A DNA stretch of 64,000 bases from Phycobacter sedimenti (GTDB lineage Bacteria > Pseudomonadota > Alphaproteobacteria > Rhodobacterales > Rhodobacteraceae): positions 124,001-188,000 of the forward strand of contig NZ_JBBVGR010000002.1 in NCBI RefSeq assembly GCF_038148855.1, in the 5' to 3' direction. The notes below the pieces were generated by a model. That model was not told the origin of the DNA, searched no databases, and was given only the letters and a program-made list of their open reading frames with translations. A program made the position numbers and the translations under genes. How positions within the stretch are numbered: the stretch's first letter is position 1; each line of letters starts with the position of its first letter. Shown here piece after piece: positions 17,105 through 26,650 of the stretch.

Positions 17105-17286
17105 GCGCTGTGCCCTGCTGTTCGCTCTGCTTTGCGCAGACAGTTGCAATGGGGGCGGGCAGAGGTCAACGGCAATCGCAGGGTTTACCGGATAGGATGG
17201 GGGCAGGCCTCAGGGGCGTGCATCGGGCGGTGCACAGGGGGTGTACAGGAGGTGTACGGATGGCACCGGCAGAAAACCGGGTTCCG

Positions 17287-17316
17287 AAAAAGAAAAACGC
17301 GCCCCCCAGGACGCGC
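17287..17316 (-). terminator. Probable terminator for the gene ending at 17344
   Basis: On the minus strand a CGCG(T)CC/GGCGCG stem is followed by TTTTTCTTTTT. It lies about 30 bp after the stop of the small conserved protein. Confidence 0.65.
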
Positions 17317-17343
17317 TTTTCTATAAGCCAGAGGCAGCGTGTA

Positions 17344-17661
17344 TCAGGCGGCTTCGGCCTGGGCTGCATTGCGGCGTTCGCTTTCTTCGCGCGACAGGGC
17401 AACAGAGGTGCGCACACCACGGCCGACGAAATCCATCAGGCCTGCGACCACGCGCTCGTTCGGGTCGATGCCCGCGCAGGAGAGAACCTCACGCCCGTCA
17501 CGCGACCGCGCCCAGCGGGCGATCTGCTCGGGGCCATTTCCATATTTCTTGTCGTCGGCGATGGCGTCATCCAGCGCTGCCAGAACCACTGCGGCAAAAA
17601 GTTTGCGCGCGCGGTTGCCCTGTTCGTTGTTGTAAGCGGTGCCGTCAACGAAATCTCGCAT
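17344..17661 (-). CDS. Small conserved Roseobacter protein (DUF6280-like)
   Basis: A 105-residue soluble protein beginning MRDFVDGTAYNNEQGNRARKLFAAVV and containing a central DDAIADDKKYGNGPEQIARWARS. It has no signal peptide, membrane segment or known catalytic motif, and appears mostly helical. I recall proteins like this as widespread in Rhodobacterales under DUF6280; that label is from memory. The ATG at 17661 has AAAGGA 7 bases upstream, and a terminator follows the stop, so it is a monocistronic unit. Confidence 0.75.
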   Translation of the reverse strand: MRDFVDGTAYNNEQGNRARKLFAAVVLAALDDAIADDKKYGNGPEQIARWARSRDGREVLSCAGIDPNERVVAGLMDFVGRGVRTSVALSREESERRNAAQAEAA

Positions 17662-17878
17662 CCCGTTTCCTTTGTTGTTCTTGCTATTGCAATTTCGGCG
17701 TGACGCTCCTTATGACGGAACTGTGACGATTCGGGTAGCCCACAAATGCATAGCGTTCATGCAAATTGTGCATAGCTTTCCGACCTTACACACGACATAT
17801 CGTTGTCTTGCCAGCCTACTCATCGCCAGATATAGGGGCGGTTAAGAGTTCATCAACCACCCGAGAGGGATTTTTCCG

Positions 17879-18442
17879 ATGCCCAAGATCAACGGTAACG
17901 AAATCCGCCCTGGCAATGTTCTGGAGCACAATGGCGGTCTTTGGGCCGCTGTGAAGGTCGATCACGTAAAACCTGGAAAGGGCGGCGCCTTTGCTCAGGT
18001 CGAGATGCGCAACCTGCGCAACGGCTCCAAGCTGAACGAACGTTTCCGCAGTGCCGACAAGGTCGAACGTGTGCGCCTCGAGCAGAAGGATCAGCAGTTC
18101 CTTTATGAGAGCGACGGCATGCTGGTTTTCATGGATGCCGAAACCTACGAACAGATCGAATTGCCTGCCGACCTTCTGGGCGATCGCCGCCCCTTCCTGC
18201 AGGACGGCATGACCATCGTTGTCGAGTTCTACGACTCCGAGGCCCTGAACGCGACACTGCCGCAGAAGGTCACCTGCAAGATCGTCGAGACCGAGCCGGT
18301 GGTCAAAGGTCAGACGGCGGCCAACTCCTTCAAGCCGGCCATTCTGGACAACGGGGTCAAGGTCATGGTGCCGCCCTTCGTCGGTCAGGACGAGATGATC
18401 GTCGTGAACACCGAAACCATGGAATACTCCGAGCGCGCCTGA
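17879..18442 (+). CDS. efp: Translation elongation factor P
   Basis: EF-P relieves ribosome stalling at polyproline stretches. The 187-residue protein has the three-domain EF-P layout. The loop that reaches the peptidyl-transferase centre reads HVKPGKGGAF with lysine at residue 34, the residue that EpmA modifies in E. coli; whether it is modified here cannot be told. The C-terminal domain ends with MVPPFVGQDEMIVVNTETMEY. It is a single-gene unit with a strong terminator directly after it. Confidence 0.97.
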   Translation: MPKINGNEIRPGNVLEHNGGLWAAVKVDHVKPGKGGAFAQVEMRNLRNGSKLNERFRSADKVERVRLEQKDQQFLYESDGMLVFMDAETYEQIELPADLLGDRRPFLQDGMTIVVEFYDSEALNATLPQKVTCKIVETEPVVKGQTAANSFKPAILDNGVKVMVPPFVGQDEMIVVNTETMEYSERA

Positions 18443-18468
18443 CGCGCGATGGGCTGCAGGCTTTTGAA

Positions 18469-18496
18469 CCCCGTGCGATGGTCGCGCGGGGTTTTT
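18469..18496 (+). terminator. Rho-independent terminator after efp
   Basis: CCCCGTGCG/CGCGCGGGG stem (one G-T pair) with a short ATGGT loop and a TTTTT tail, 26 bp after the efp stop. Confidence 0.88.
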
Positions 18497-18501
18497 CGTT
18501 T

Positions 18502-19035
18502 TCAGTCGAGCGACAGGCTGAAGCCGCAGCTGTCCATCATCTTGCCGTAAGCGGCTGTGAACCCGGCGAGCGACGCGGTGTAGAGCGTGCGGCCCGCGGT
18601 CTGGATCTCCAAGCGGCTGCCACGTTTCATCACCTGCAGCACTGGCAGATTGTCGGCAAGGCTGAGCGCGGCATATGCTTCGAACAGGCCTTCGTCGGTG
18701 ACCCAGGCCTGCGCTGTCGTGGAGAACACCGTACCGGTGTCGATGACAAAGCGCACAGGTTGCCCGTCCTGCATCAGTGTGGGGTAGTGGCGCGGGGCCC
18801 GTTCCATGATGCTGGGGGAAGGATAGAAATCCGGCGGGCCTGCATCACCGTTTGAAACCTCCAGGCTGATGACGGGGGCACCGTCGCCGCCCGTCCGGGC
18901 GCTGCAGGTGCGACGCAGGTCTTCGCCGGTGTCGATATCTTCGACCCAGACCCGCCAATCCTTGTACTCCCAATAGTGCTGGGCTGACCCCTGCAAAGGC
19001 AGGCAGGCGAGGACAAAAGCGAACAGAGCACGCAT
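18502..19035 (-). CDS. Exported hypothetical protein
   Basis: A 177-residue protein with a cleavable signal peptide (MRALFAFVLACLPLQGSAQ). The mature part opens HYWEYKDWRVWVEDIDTGEDLRRTC and has two cysteines, one near residue 46 and one near the end (MDSCGFSL), that could form a disulfide in the periplasm. The ATG at 19035 is preceded by AAAGGA, favouring it over the codon at 19065. I do not recognise a family with certainty; the general make-up resembles periplasmic invasion-associated-locus-B-type proteins, but this is only a guess. It converges on efp and shares its terminator region. Confidence 0.7.
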   Translation of the reverse strand: MRALFAFVLACLPLQGSAQHYWEYKDWRVWVEDIDTGEDLRRTCSARTGGDGAPVISLEVSNGDAGPPDFYPSPSIMERAPRHYPTLMQDGQPVRFVIDTGTVFSTTAQAWVTDEGLFEAYAALSLADNLPVLQVMKRGSRLEIQTAGRTLYTASLAGFTAAYGKMMDSCGFSLSLD

Positions 19036-19175
19036 CGGCAATCCTTTCGTGGTGCAGTCGCGCAATTGGCGCGTGGTCCGACGGGTCTACCCGGAGCGGG
19101 TTAAGGTCTGATTGTCGGATCTGAGCTTAAGGGGCGCGTCCCAAGCCGGTCCAGTGACATAACCGCGCGGGGCGG

Positions 19176-19916
19176 CTATGCGGGCCAGATGATCTGGGCC
19201 TCTCCGGCCTGCAGCGCTTTGCCTTTTGCGCGATCATATCTCAGATAGGCAATCGCTTGCCCATTGTCTTGGGACAACAGCGTGCCGACGCTCTTGCCCT
19301 CTGCCGTTATCTCGGTCCCGACCGGAGCATTGCCTTCGACGGACACCACCTGGAGACCTTTGCGCAGTTCCGTCTTGTGTTTCATGCGTGCGGTTACCTC
19401 CTGCCCCACATAGCAGCCTTTGCGGAAATCGACGCCATTCAGCGCCTCGAACCCGGCTTCAAGGATGTAGCTGTCGGGGGTCAGCTCGATCCCGCTTTCG
19501 GGAATGCAATGGGCGATCCGCAAAGCCTGCCAATTGGTGCCGTCATCGCCACCTTCCGCCCCACATTTGCGCCAGCCCATATCCGGGTGGCGAGGGTCGG
19601 CAAAGGCGCCCTCGGGGCGCGGGCCGGTGCCGCGCTGCACATCCAGATCGGTTTTTTCGATCTGCACATCAGCCCGCAGCCGGTACATGGAAAGCCGCTT
19701 CAAAAGGCCATCCGCCAGATCTGAGGCCACATCCAATAGGATGTCATCTCCATGCGGAACCAGAAAGAAATCCGCCAGGTACTTGCCCTGCGGCGTCAGA
19801 AGCGCCGCATAGACCAGACCGCCCTGATCCAGCTTTCTGACATCATTGGTGACAAGACCTTGCAGAAAATCACGGGTATCCGGGCCGGAGAGGGATAGGA
19901 TCGTGCGGGCGCTCAT
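19176..19916 (-). CDS. ygfZ: Folate-binding protein of the YgfZ/GcvT family
   Basis: YgfZ-type proteins bind tetrahydrofolate and assist assembly or repair of certain iron-sulfur enzymes such as MiaB. The family motif K-G-C-Y-x-G-Q-E is intact at residues 166-173 (KGCYVGQE), followed by VTARMKHKTELRKGL. The N-terminal part TILSLSGPDTRDFLQGLVTNDV is typical of the GcvT fold. It has 246 residues, ATG at 19916. It is divergent from a family 2 glycosyltransferase with about 115 bp between start codons. Confidence 0.9.
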   Translation of the reverse strand: MSARTILSLSGPDTRDFLQGLVTNDVRKLDQGGLVYAALLTPQGKYLADFFLVPHGDDILLDVASDLADGLLKRLSMYRLRADVQIEKTDLDVQRGTGPRPEGAFADPRHPDMGWRKCGAEGGDDGTNWQALRIAHCIPESGIELTPDSYILEAGFEALNGVDFRKGCYVGQEVTARMKHKTELRKGLQVVSVEGNAPVGTEITAEGKSVGTLLSQDNGQAIAYLRYDRAKGKALQAGEAQIIWPA

Positions 19917-20030
19917 GTCTGTTCTCCTTTGGTGCGGCAGGCATGCGATTGGACGTATTCTTGACCGCGCAAGTCATATAGGCCTGCACCTGATATAGGA
20001 ATGCCTGCCGAGTTGAACAGGAATTTGCCC

Positions 20031-20711
20031 ATGCCCGCTCCGATCAGCGTCGTGATCCCGACATTGAACAGCGCCTGCGAACTGCCGGGGTGCCTCGAAT
20101 CCTTGATGGAAGGGCTGTCCGCCGGACTGATCCGGGAGCTGATCGTGACCGATGGCGGATCAGACGACCAAACCCGCGCCATCGCCGAAGAAGTCGGTGC
20201 GAAGGTGGTGAGCGGCGCGCCCTCGCGCGGGGGGCAGTTGCAAAGGGGATGCCTTGCGGCACGGGGCGAGTGGCTGTTGATCCTGCACGCGGACACCCAC
20301 CTGTCGCCGGGCTGGAGCGAGGTCGTCGAGGCGCATATGGATGAAGGGCAGGGCAGACCGGCCTATTTCCACCTGGCGTTTCGCGCCACGGGACCGGGGG
20401 CTGCCCTGGTTGCCGGATGGGCGAATCTCAGATCGCACCTGTTCCGGCTGCCCTACGGGGATCAGGGCCTGCTGATCCACCGCGCAGCCTACGAGGCTGC
20501 GGGAGGATACCCCGACCAGCCGCTGATGGAGGATGTTGCCCTGGTGCGGCGGGTGACGGGGCTTGTGAAGCTTCCGGCCGTGGCCAGAACCTCGGCCGAG
20601 CGTTACCTGCGTCAGGGCTGGCTGCGACGTGGTGCAGCCAATCTTTTTACTTTGGCAAGGTACGCCTGCGGAACCAGTCCGGAAACCCTGGCGAAGGCCT
20701 ATCGGAAGTAG
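20031..20711 (+). CDS. Family 2 glycosyltransferase (TIGR04283-like)
   Basis: A 226-residue GT-A glycosyltransferase starting PISVVIPTLNSACELPGCLESL, with LIVTDGGSDDQT as the nucleotide-binding DxD-like region and LLILHADTHL as the second acidic motif. The pattern ADTHLSPGW and LMEDVALVRRV resembles the short GT2 class named rSAM/selenodomain-associated transferase 2. No radical-SAM or selenium partner lies beside it. The acceptor and sugar are unknown. The ATG at 20031 has AGGAA about 10 bases upstream and is preferred to the one at 20001. It converges on the ABC exporter with 3 bp between stops. Confidence 0.85.
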   Translation: MPAPISVVIPTLNSACELPGCLESLMEGLSAGLIRELIVTDGGSDDQTRAIAEEVGAKVVSGAPSRGGQLQRGCLAARGEWLLILHADTHLSPGWSEVVEAHMDEGQGRPAYFHLAFRATGPGAALVAGWANLRSHLFRLPYGDQGLLIHRAAYEAAGGYPDQPLMEDVALVRRVTGLVKLPAVARTSAERYLRQGWLRRGAANLFTLARYACGTSPETLAKAYRK

Positions 20712-20714
20712 CCC

Positions 20715-22571
20715 CTAGCCCCAAAGGCGGCTCAGAAGGCGCCGCAGGGCTCCTTTCCGCTCCTGCTCGGTGGCATTCCCTGCGGGAAGCTGGGCTTTTA
20801 CCCCCTCGCGGTCCACCAGCGTTTTGCCTTCCTTGAACTGCAGCCGGTACAGATCCGCATAGATGCCGCCGCGCTCCAGAAGCTCTTCGTGGGTCCCCTG
20901 ATCCATCACCTCACCGCGTTCCATCACCACAATCTTGTCGGCATTGCGAATGGTGGACAGGCGGTGCGCGATCACAAGGGTGGTCCGCCCGCCGGACAGG
21001 CGGTCGAGTGCCTGCTGCACGACCTTCTCGGATTGCGCATCCAGCGCCGAGGTCGCTTCGTCCAGCAGCAAAATGGGGGTGTCCCGCAACAGCGCGCGGG
21101 CGATGACAACCCTCTGGCGCTGTCCGCCCGACAGGGCCGAGCCGCGCGGTCCGACCAATGTCTCCAGCCCATTGGCCAGTTTGGGCAGGAAGTCGGATAC
21201 ATGGGCGGCGTCCAGGACCTCTTTCAGGCGCTCTTCGCTTACGTCGGTGCGGCCCAAAAGGATGTTTTCGCGCAGGGTCTCGTCAAACAGCAGCGCTTCT
21301 TGCGAGACCACCGAGTACAGGCCGCGCAGGTCTTCGAAAGCAAGGTCGGACACGGCGGTGCCACCAATGGTGATCTGACCGGATTGCGGATCGACAAGCC
21401 GCGTCAGCAGGTTGAAAATCGTCGATTTGCCCGCGCCCGATGCTCCGACCAAGGCGGTGGTCTTGCCCGCTTCGGCCACCAGGGACAGGTCCTTGAGGAT
21501 CTGCGCCTCTCCGTAGTTCAGGCTGACGTGGTCAAGGCGGACCTCGGGCAGGCCTTTGGGAGCTGCCAGAGGGGCGACAGGGGGCAGCAGCTTGATCGGC
21601 GTATCCATCAGCTCCTTGATGCGCTCCATCGAAGCTGCGGCGCTTTGCCAGATCCCGCTGATGGCGGCAAGGCGCCGCATCGGGTCAAAGGCAAGGCCGA
21701 TGGCGGTGAAGAAGCTCATGAACTCGCCCACGGTCTTTTCGCCGCTGATGATCTCCTGTCCGCCATAGAGAACAACGCCCATGACGCCGAGTCCGGCCAT
21801 GAAATCGATCATGCCGGTGATTGAGGCGGTGCCGAAAGACGCGCGCACTTCGGAGCGCACGAACTGATCCATATGTGAGCCAAAACGCTCCGTTTGGTAG
21901 CGCTCAAGGCTGTTGAGCTTGATCGGAACGATGCCGTGAAAAATCTCGTCCAGGCGCGTTGCCAGTGTCGCACCCAGATCGCGCGCGGCAGCGGCCTTTT
22001 TGCGTACATAGCGTTGCAGTGCCGAGATCGGCAGCAACAGCAGCGGCAGGCCGATCAGCATGATGATCGTCCAGCGCCAGTCAACGCTGATGGCGACCCC
22101 CAGGACCGCGATCATCTGCGCCATGTCGCGGCCCGCGCCGGTGACCACGGCTTGCCACACCATGCTGATTGCGCCCACATCGCTTTGCACGCGCTGGATC
22201 AGGAACCCCGGCGGATGCACCTGGTGGAAGGCCGGATCCTGGCGGATCATCCGGTCCAGCATGTCCTTGCGCATATGCGCCGCAGAGGTTTGCGAGATCT
22301 TCGACAGGATCACCTTTTGGCAGACACTGGTGATCCCGCGGACGGAAAAGATGATCAGAAAGGCAAGGCTGACCCAGAACAGCGCGTCCGTGTTCCCGGC
22401 CACGAACACCAGATCGAACATCGGCTGCATCATGTAGCTAAGCGCGCCTACCGTGCCGCCTTCGAGCAGCATGAAAATGACGGCGATGCCCAAAAGGCCC
22501 ATGTAATGGCGCAGATAGCCGCGCCACAGCCAGACAATCAACTCACGCGAGGAGGTGTGTTCTTTCTTCAT
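20715..22571 (-). CDS. MsbA-like ABC exporter (fused permease and ATPase)
   Basis: A 618-residue half-transporter of the MsbA/multidrug exporter type: six membrane helices in the first ~300 residues, then an ATPase with Walker A GASGAGKST at 376-384, signature LSGGQRQR at 480-487, Walker B LLLDEATSALD at 501-511 and an H-loop in IAHRLSTI. It would work as a homodimer in the inner membrane, flipping lipid A, another lipid-linked glycan or a hydrophobic drug; the substrate cannot be read from the sequence. The start is placed at the ATG at 22571 (MKKEHTSS); the open frame upstream overlaps the divergent aminotransferase and is not coding. Confidence 0.92.
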   Translation of the reverse strand: MKKEHTSSRELIVWLWRGYLRHYMGLLGIAVIFMLLEGGTVGALSYMMQPMFDLVFVAGNTDALFWVSLAFLIIFSVRGITSVCQKVILSKISQTSAAHMRKDMLDRMIRQDPAFHQVHPPGFLIQRVQSDVGAISMVWQAVVTGAGRDMAQMIAVLGVAISVDWRWTIIMLIGLPLLLLPISALQRYVRKKAAAARDLGATLATRLDEIFHGIVPIKLNSLERYQTERFGSHMDQFVRSEVRASFGTASITGMIDFMAGLGVMGVVLYGGQEIISGEKTVGEFMSFFTAIGLAFDPMRRLAAISGIWQSAAASMERIKELMDTPIKLLPPVAPLAAPKGLPEVRLDHVSLNYGEAQILKDLSLVAEAGKTTALVGASGAGKSTIFNLLTRLVDPQSGQITIGGTAVSDLAFEDLRGLYSVVSQEALLFDETLRENILLGRTDVSEERLKEVLDAAHVSDFLPKLANGLETLVGPRGSALSGGQRQRVVIARALLRDTPILLLDEATSALDAQSEKVVQQALDRLSGGRTTLVIAHRLSTIRNADKIVVMERGEVMDQGTHEELLERGGIYADLYRLQFKEGKTLVDREGVKAQLPAGNATEQERKGALRRLLSRLWG

Positions 22572-22721
22572 GCTGGGAGGTTCCGGCTGTAGTGACTGCA
22601 GGGTGTTTGCGAACCGGATTCGAATTCCGGAATTGACCTTCCATAACCGAATTGTAGGGTGACAGCAATTTTGAGAGGAGGCCGACGGGCATGCGGCCTC
22701 GATTTGCAAGGATACCACGAC

Positions 22722-23957
22722 ATGAGCGGCACTGACCTTTCCAAGGGCACTCTGGCTGGGGGGCGACCCTATCTGGCAATTCCCGGACCTTCGGTCATCC
22801 CGGATCGCGTGCTTCAGGCGATGCACCGCCCATCCCCCAATATCTACGCAGGTGAGCTGGTCGAAATGACCGCGACCCTGATACCGGATCTGCGCAAAGT
22901 GGCGCGCACCGCCCATCACGCTGCGATCTATATCTCGAACGGTCATGGCGCCTGGGAGGCGGCTCTGTCGAACACACTGGCGCCGGGCGACAAGGTGCTG
23001 GTGCCGTCTTCGGGGCGCTTTGCCATCGGGTGGTCGGAAATGGCCGAGGGGCTGGGCATAGATGTCGAGGTGATCGACTTTGGCAATCATGCGCCGTGGG
23101 ATCTGGCGCGCATCGCCGAGCGTCTTCAGGCGGACACGGCCCATCAGATCAAAGCGGTACTGGCTGTGCATGTGGATACCTCAAGTTCCATCCGCAACGA
23201 TGTGCCGGGGCTTCGCAGCCTGTTGGACGAGGCAGGTCATCCAGCCCTGTTGATGGCGGACTGCATTGCATCCCTGGGCTGTGACCGGTTTGAGATGGAC
23301 GATTGGGGCGTGGATGTCATGGTCACCGGCAGCCAGAAGGGACTGATGGTCCCGGCAGGCGTGTCATTTGTCTTTTTCAACGACAAGGCGGTAGAGGTGC
23401 GGGCCGCCATGCCGCGGGTCAGCCGCTACTGGGATTGGACACCGCGGGCCAATCCGCAGGAGTTCTACCAGTATTTCGGGGGCACCGCGCCGACGCACCA
23501 TCTGTACGGGCTGCGGGCCTCGCTCGACATGATCCACGAGGAAGGCATTGAGAACGTCTGGGCGCGCCATGAGCGCCTTGCCCGTGCGATCTGGGCCGCC
23601 TGCGAGGCCTGGGGCCGGGAGGGGCCGCTGGAGATGAATGTATCCGATCCCTCCCTGCGTTCACACGCGGTGACGGCGTTGCGCCTTGGCGGATCGCGCG
23701 CGACCGAGTTGCGCAACTGGCTGGAACAGACCCTGGGTCTGACCCTCGGCATCGGCCTAGGCATGGCGCCGCCGGGTAGCCCCGAGTGGCACGGGTTCTT
23801 CCGCCTGGGCCATATGGGGCATCTGAGCGGTCACATGGTTATGGGGATGCTCGGCGGGATAGAGGCGGGTCTCGGCGCGCTCAGGATTCCGCACGGTGCG
23901 GGCGCACTGGATGCGGCTGCCGCCGTCATCGCAGGGGCGGGCGAACCTGCAACTTGA
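22722..23957 (+). CDS. Class V PLP aminotransferase (serine/alanine-glyoxylate type)
   Basis: A 411-residue fold-type I enzyme of the alanine-glyoxylate/serine-glyoxylate aminotransferase class. The PLP lysine is in VTGSQKGLMVPAG (Lys 206), the aspartate that binds the pyridine nitrogen in LMADCIASLG, and LAIPGPSVIPDRVLQAMHR is the usual N-terminal strand. It probably transfers an amino group from serine or alanine to glyoxylate, feeding the serine cycle or photorespiration-like flux; substrate choice is inferred. The ATG at 22722 has AAGGA upstream. It is divergent from the ABC exporter across about 150 bp. Confidence 0.88.
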   Translation: MSGTDLSKGTLAGGRPYLAIPGPSVIPDRVLQAMHRPSPNIYAGELVEMTATLIPDLRKVARTAHHAAIYISNGHGAWEAALSNTLAPGDKVLVPSSGRFAIGWSEMAEGLGIDVEVIDFGNHAPWDLARIAERLQADTAHQIKAVLAVHVDTSSSIRNDVPGLRSLLDEAGHPALLMADCIASLGCDRFEMDDWGVDVMVTGSQKGLMVPAGVSFVFFNDKAVEVRAAMPRVSRYWDWTPRANPQEFYQYFGGTAPTHHLYGLRASLDMIHEEGIENVWARHERLARAIWAACEAWGREGPLEMNVSDPSLRSHAVTALRLGGSRATELRNWLEQTLGLTLGIGLGMAPPGSPEWHGFFRLGHMGHLSGHMVMGMLGGIEAGLGALRIPHGAGALDAAAAVIAGAGEPAT

Positions 23958-23969
23958 CCGGTGACAGGA

Positions 23970-24188
23970 TCAGGCGGGGCGTTTGCCCAGCTTGATCTCA
24001 AGCCGCGTGATCATGTGGTTGATGAAGAGCGCCAGCAGCAGCACCGGCACCATTCCGTAAAGCACCCAGATGGCAAAGAAGACCCACATCAGGTTGATGC
24101 CGATGAAACTCAAGGCAGCCTCCAGCAGGTCGGGGGCTTTCTTCAGTTCCCGGGATGGATCGTTGTCGTAATCCTTGAACTCTCGCAT
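23970..24188 (-). CDS. Small membrane protein, unknown function
   Basis: A 72-residue protein with a charged N-terminus (MREFKDYDNDPSRELKKAPD) and about 40 hydrophobic residues likely forming one or two helices (INLMWVFFAIWVLYGMVPVLLLALFI), ending in a basic tail. The layout suggests an inner-membrane protein with a cytoplasmic N-terminus. I do not recognise a family. It lies between the aminotransferase (convergent, 12 bp) and hisC on the same strand, with 83 bp separating it from hisC. Confidence 0.65.
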   Translation of the reverse strand: MREFKDYDNDPSRELKKAPDLLEAALSFIGINLMWVFFAIWVLYGMVPVLLLALFINHMITRLEIKLGKRPA

Positions 24189-24271
24189 GGCGCAGCTCCT
24201 CGGTCGCTAGGGGACCAAGGATAAGGCGCAGCAGTGAATTTCGGGTAAAGCGCCCGGTGAGCCTTTGTGGC

Positions 24272-25381
24272 TTAGCTTTTGCGCGCGCGCTTCAGGGCGA
24301 CAGGCAGGGCTCTGGCGAAGGCTTCCAGATCCTCCGGGCGGCCACAGCTGACGCGGATGCAGCGGTTTTGCGGCGCGGCAAAGGGCATGCGCACAAAGAC
24401 GCCCTGATCCACCAGCCCGTCCAGCACAGCCTTGGCAAAGGTGCCGTCCCGCCCGCAGTCGATGGCGACGAAGTTGGTGGCCGAGGGGAGGGGAACAAGC
24501 TCATTTTCCGTTGCGATCTGAGCAATACGCTCCCGTGCTGTCAGAATCTCACCCTGGATATGCGCCAGCCACTCCTGATCAAGCAGGGCCGCCAGGGCGC
24601 CCGCTTGCGCTGTGCGATTCATGCCAAAGTGGTTGCGCACCTTGTTGAAGGCGGAGATCAGACCAGCCTCCGCCATCGCATAGCCCACGCGCGCGCCTGC
24701 CATGCCATAGGCCTTGGAAAAGGTCCGCATGCGGATGACGCGGGTGTCGCTGATGTCGATCGGTGCGGCGGTGCCTTCGGGGGCGCATTCCACATAGGCC
24801 TCGTCCAAAAGCAGCAGGCAGCCCTCTGGCAACCGGTCCAGAGCAGCGACGATATCAGCGCCCTTGTGCCAGCTTCCCATCGGGTTGTCCGGGTTGGCAA
24901 GGTAGACGAGCTTCGCATCCACCTCGGCGGCCTTGGCAAAAAGGCTCGCGGGGTCTTCGTGGTCGTCCTTGTAGGGGACTGTATGAAGGGTGCCGCCAAA
25001 CCCTGCCACGTGGTAGTTGAAGGTCGGATAGGCTCCGAGTGAGGTCACCACGTGATCGCCGGTCGTGATCAGCAGGCGCACCAGGTAGCCCAGAAGGCCG
25101 TCGATCCCTTCGCCGACGATGATGTTTTCGGGCGCGACTTCGTGGTGCGCGGCAAGCGCCATGCGCAGATCGTGGCTTTGGGCATCGCCATACTTCCAGA
25201 TCTCGGCAGCTTCGGCCTGCATGGCGGCAATGGCCTTGGGCGAGGGGCCAAAGACGTTCTCATTGGCGCCAAGGCGCGCGATGAAGGGCGCACCGCGCTC
25301 ACGCTCCTGCGTCTCGGGGCCGACGAATGGCACGGTGGCGGGCAGGGATTGGGCAAGCGGTGTGTAGCGAGGTGTGGTCAT
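24272..25381 (-). CDS. hisC: Histidinol-phosphate aminotransferase-like enzyme
   Basis: A 369-residue class I/II PLP aminotransferase of the HisC subgroup. The PLP lysine lies in MRTFSKAYGMAGARVGYA (Lys 223), ANPDNPMGSW is the conserved Asn region and CIRVSCGRPEDLEAF the C-terminal arginine region that binds the substrate phosphate or carboxylate. It could serve histidine synthesis or act on aromatic amino acids; no other his gene is nearby, so a broad-specificity paralogue is possible. The ATG at 25381 starts the family-like sequence MTTPRYTPLAQSLPATVPFV; the upstream extension is Pro/Gly-rich shadow. Confidence 0.85.
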   Translation of the reverse strand: MTTPRYTPLAQSLPATVPFVGPETQERERGAPFIARLGANENVFGPSPKAIAAMQAEAAEIWKYGDAQSHDLRMALAAHHEVAPENIIVGEGIDGLLGYLVRLLITTGDHVVTSLGAYPTFNYHVAGFGGTLHTVPYKDDHEDPASLFAKAAEVDAKLVYLANPDNPMGSWHKGADIVAALDRLPEGCLLLLDEAYVECAPEGTAAPIDISDTRVIRMRTFSKAYGMAGARVGYAMAEAGLISAFNKVRNHFGMNRTAQAGALAALLDQEWLAHIQGEILTARERIAQIATENELVPLPSATNFVAIDCGRDGTFAKAVLDGLVDQGVFVRMPFAAPQNRCIRVSCGRPEDLEAFARALPVALKRARKS

Positions 25382-25484
25382 GAGGGCAGATAACGCGAAG
25401 CGGCCCCCGCCATCAAGGGGGCAGGTAGGGCTTGCAGGCGGGCCGAGCCATGCGCAGACTGCGCCCATTAAGGGAGTTTCGATC

Positions 25485-26567
25485 ATGCGTATTATTCTGG
25501 CAGTGCTGGCGCTGGGGCTGGCCTATCTGTTGTTCTGGCCGGTGCCGGTGGATCCGGTGTCCTATGATCCGCCAAAGGGACCGGGATTCACCGGGGAGTT
25601 CGAGGAAAACAATGCATTGCAGGCAGCGCAGAAGGTCGTGTTGCCAAATGGCGCGATCGGCCCCGAGGATCTGGCGGTGATGGCCGACGGCACCGTTTAC
25701 ACCACGGATCTGGCAGGCAACCTCTATCGCATTGATGGTGAGGCTCCGATGCTGATCGAGGCGCTCGGCGGGCGGCCTTTGGGGCTGAAGGCGGGGCCGG
25801 ATGGTGCGCTCTACATTGCCGACAGTTTCCGTGGCATCCTGCGTTGGAGCGGGCCGGGGACATTGGAAATTCTGGTGAGCGAAATTGATGGCGCGCCTGT
25901 GATCTATGCCAACCAGCTGGATGTGGCGCGCGATGGCACGGTCTATTTCTCCAACTCCTCGGACCGGTTCGATCCCGAAACCATGGGCGGCACCAAGCCC
26001 ACTTCGGTGCTGACCATCTGGGAACAGTCCGATACCGGCTATGTTGCGCGCCGCACGCCGGACGGAACGGTCGAGAAGATCGCGACGGGGTTCGTCTACA
26101 CCAATGGCGTTGCCCTGTCCCCGGATGAGGATTTCCTGCTGATCAACGAAACGGGCCGCGCGCGGGTGCATCGCCTTTGGCTAAAGGGGCCAGAGGCGGG
26201 CAAGCAGGAGCTGTTCCTGGGCAATCTGCCCGGATACCCCGACAACCTTGAGGCGCAGGGCGATGGGACCTTCTGGCTTGCCTTCGCCAGCCCGCGCGTG
26301 CCGTCCGAGGTGCTGATGCCCTATCCCTTCCTGCGCAAGGTGCTGTGGCGGCTGGGGTCAAAGGTGCGCCCGGCGCCGATCCACCGCGGCATGGTCATGC
26401 AGTTCGACGGAGACGGAAACATCCTGCGCACGCTGCAGGATCCGGCAGGTGGCCTTGGCATCACCACGGGGGCGCGGGTTGTGGGCGATCAGCTTTATGT
26501 GATGACGCTCGACAGTGACGGGTTCGCGCGTCTGCCGATCGCCTATATGCCGCCCATCCGGCGCTAG
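25485..26567 (+). CDS. Strictosidine-synthase/SMP-30-like beta-propeller protein
   Basis: A 360-residue protein with an N-terminal hydrophobic anchor or signal (MRIILAVLALGLAYLLFWPV) followed by a six-bladed propeller of the strictosidine synthase-like/SMP-30 superfamily: GPEDLAVMADGTVYTTDLAGNLYRI, FVYTNGVALSPDEDFLLINET and DNLEAQGDGTFWLAF are the blade repeats. Bacterial members are mostly lactonase-like or uncharacterised. The ATG at 25485 coincides with the signal segment. It is divergent from hisC and followed by an enoyl-CoA hydratase on the same strand about 80 bp later. Confidence 0.82.
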   Translation: MRIILAVLALGLAYLLFWPVPVDPVSYDPPKGPGFTGEFEENNALQAAQKVVLPNGAIGPEDLAVMADGTVYTTDLAGNLYRIDGEAPMLIEALGGRPLGLKAGPDGALYIADSFRGILRWSGPGTLEILVSEIDGAPVIYANQLDVARDGTVYFSNSSDRFDPETMGGTKPTSVLTIWEQSDTGYVARRTPDGTVEKIATGFVYTNGVALSPDEDFLLINETGRARVHRLWLKGPEAGKQELFLGNLPGYPDNLEAQGDGTFWLAFASPRVPSEVLMPYPFLRKVLWRLGSKVRPAPIHRGMVMQFDGDGNILRTLQDPAGGLGITTGARVVGDQLYVMTLDSDGFARLPIAYMPPIRR

Positions 26568-26650
26568 GCCGATCTGCCCCGGCGTTAATCTGGAAAACGG
26601 CGTCGTTCCGGGGCAGGCTGCCGCAAAAGGGACATCAGGAGGAGCCGCAG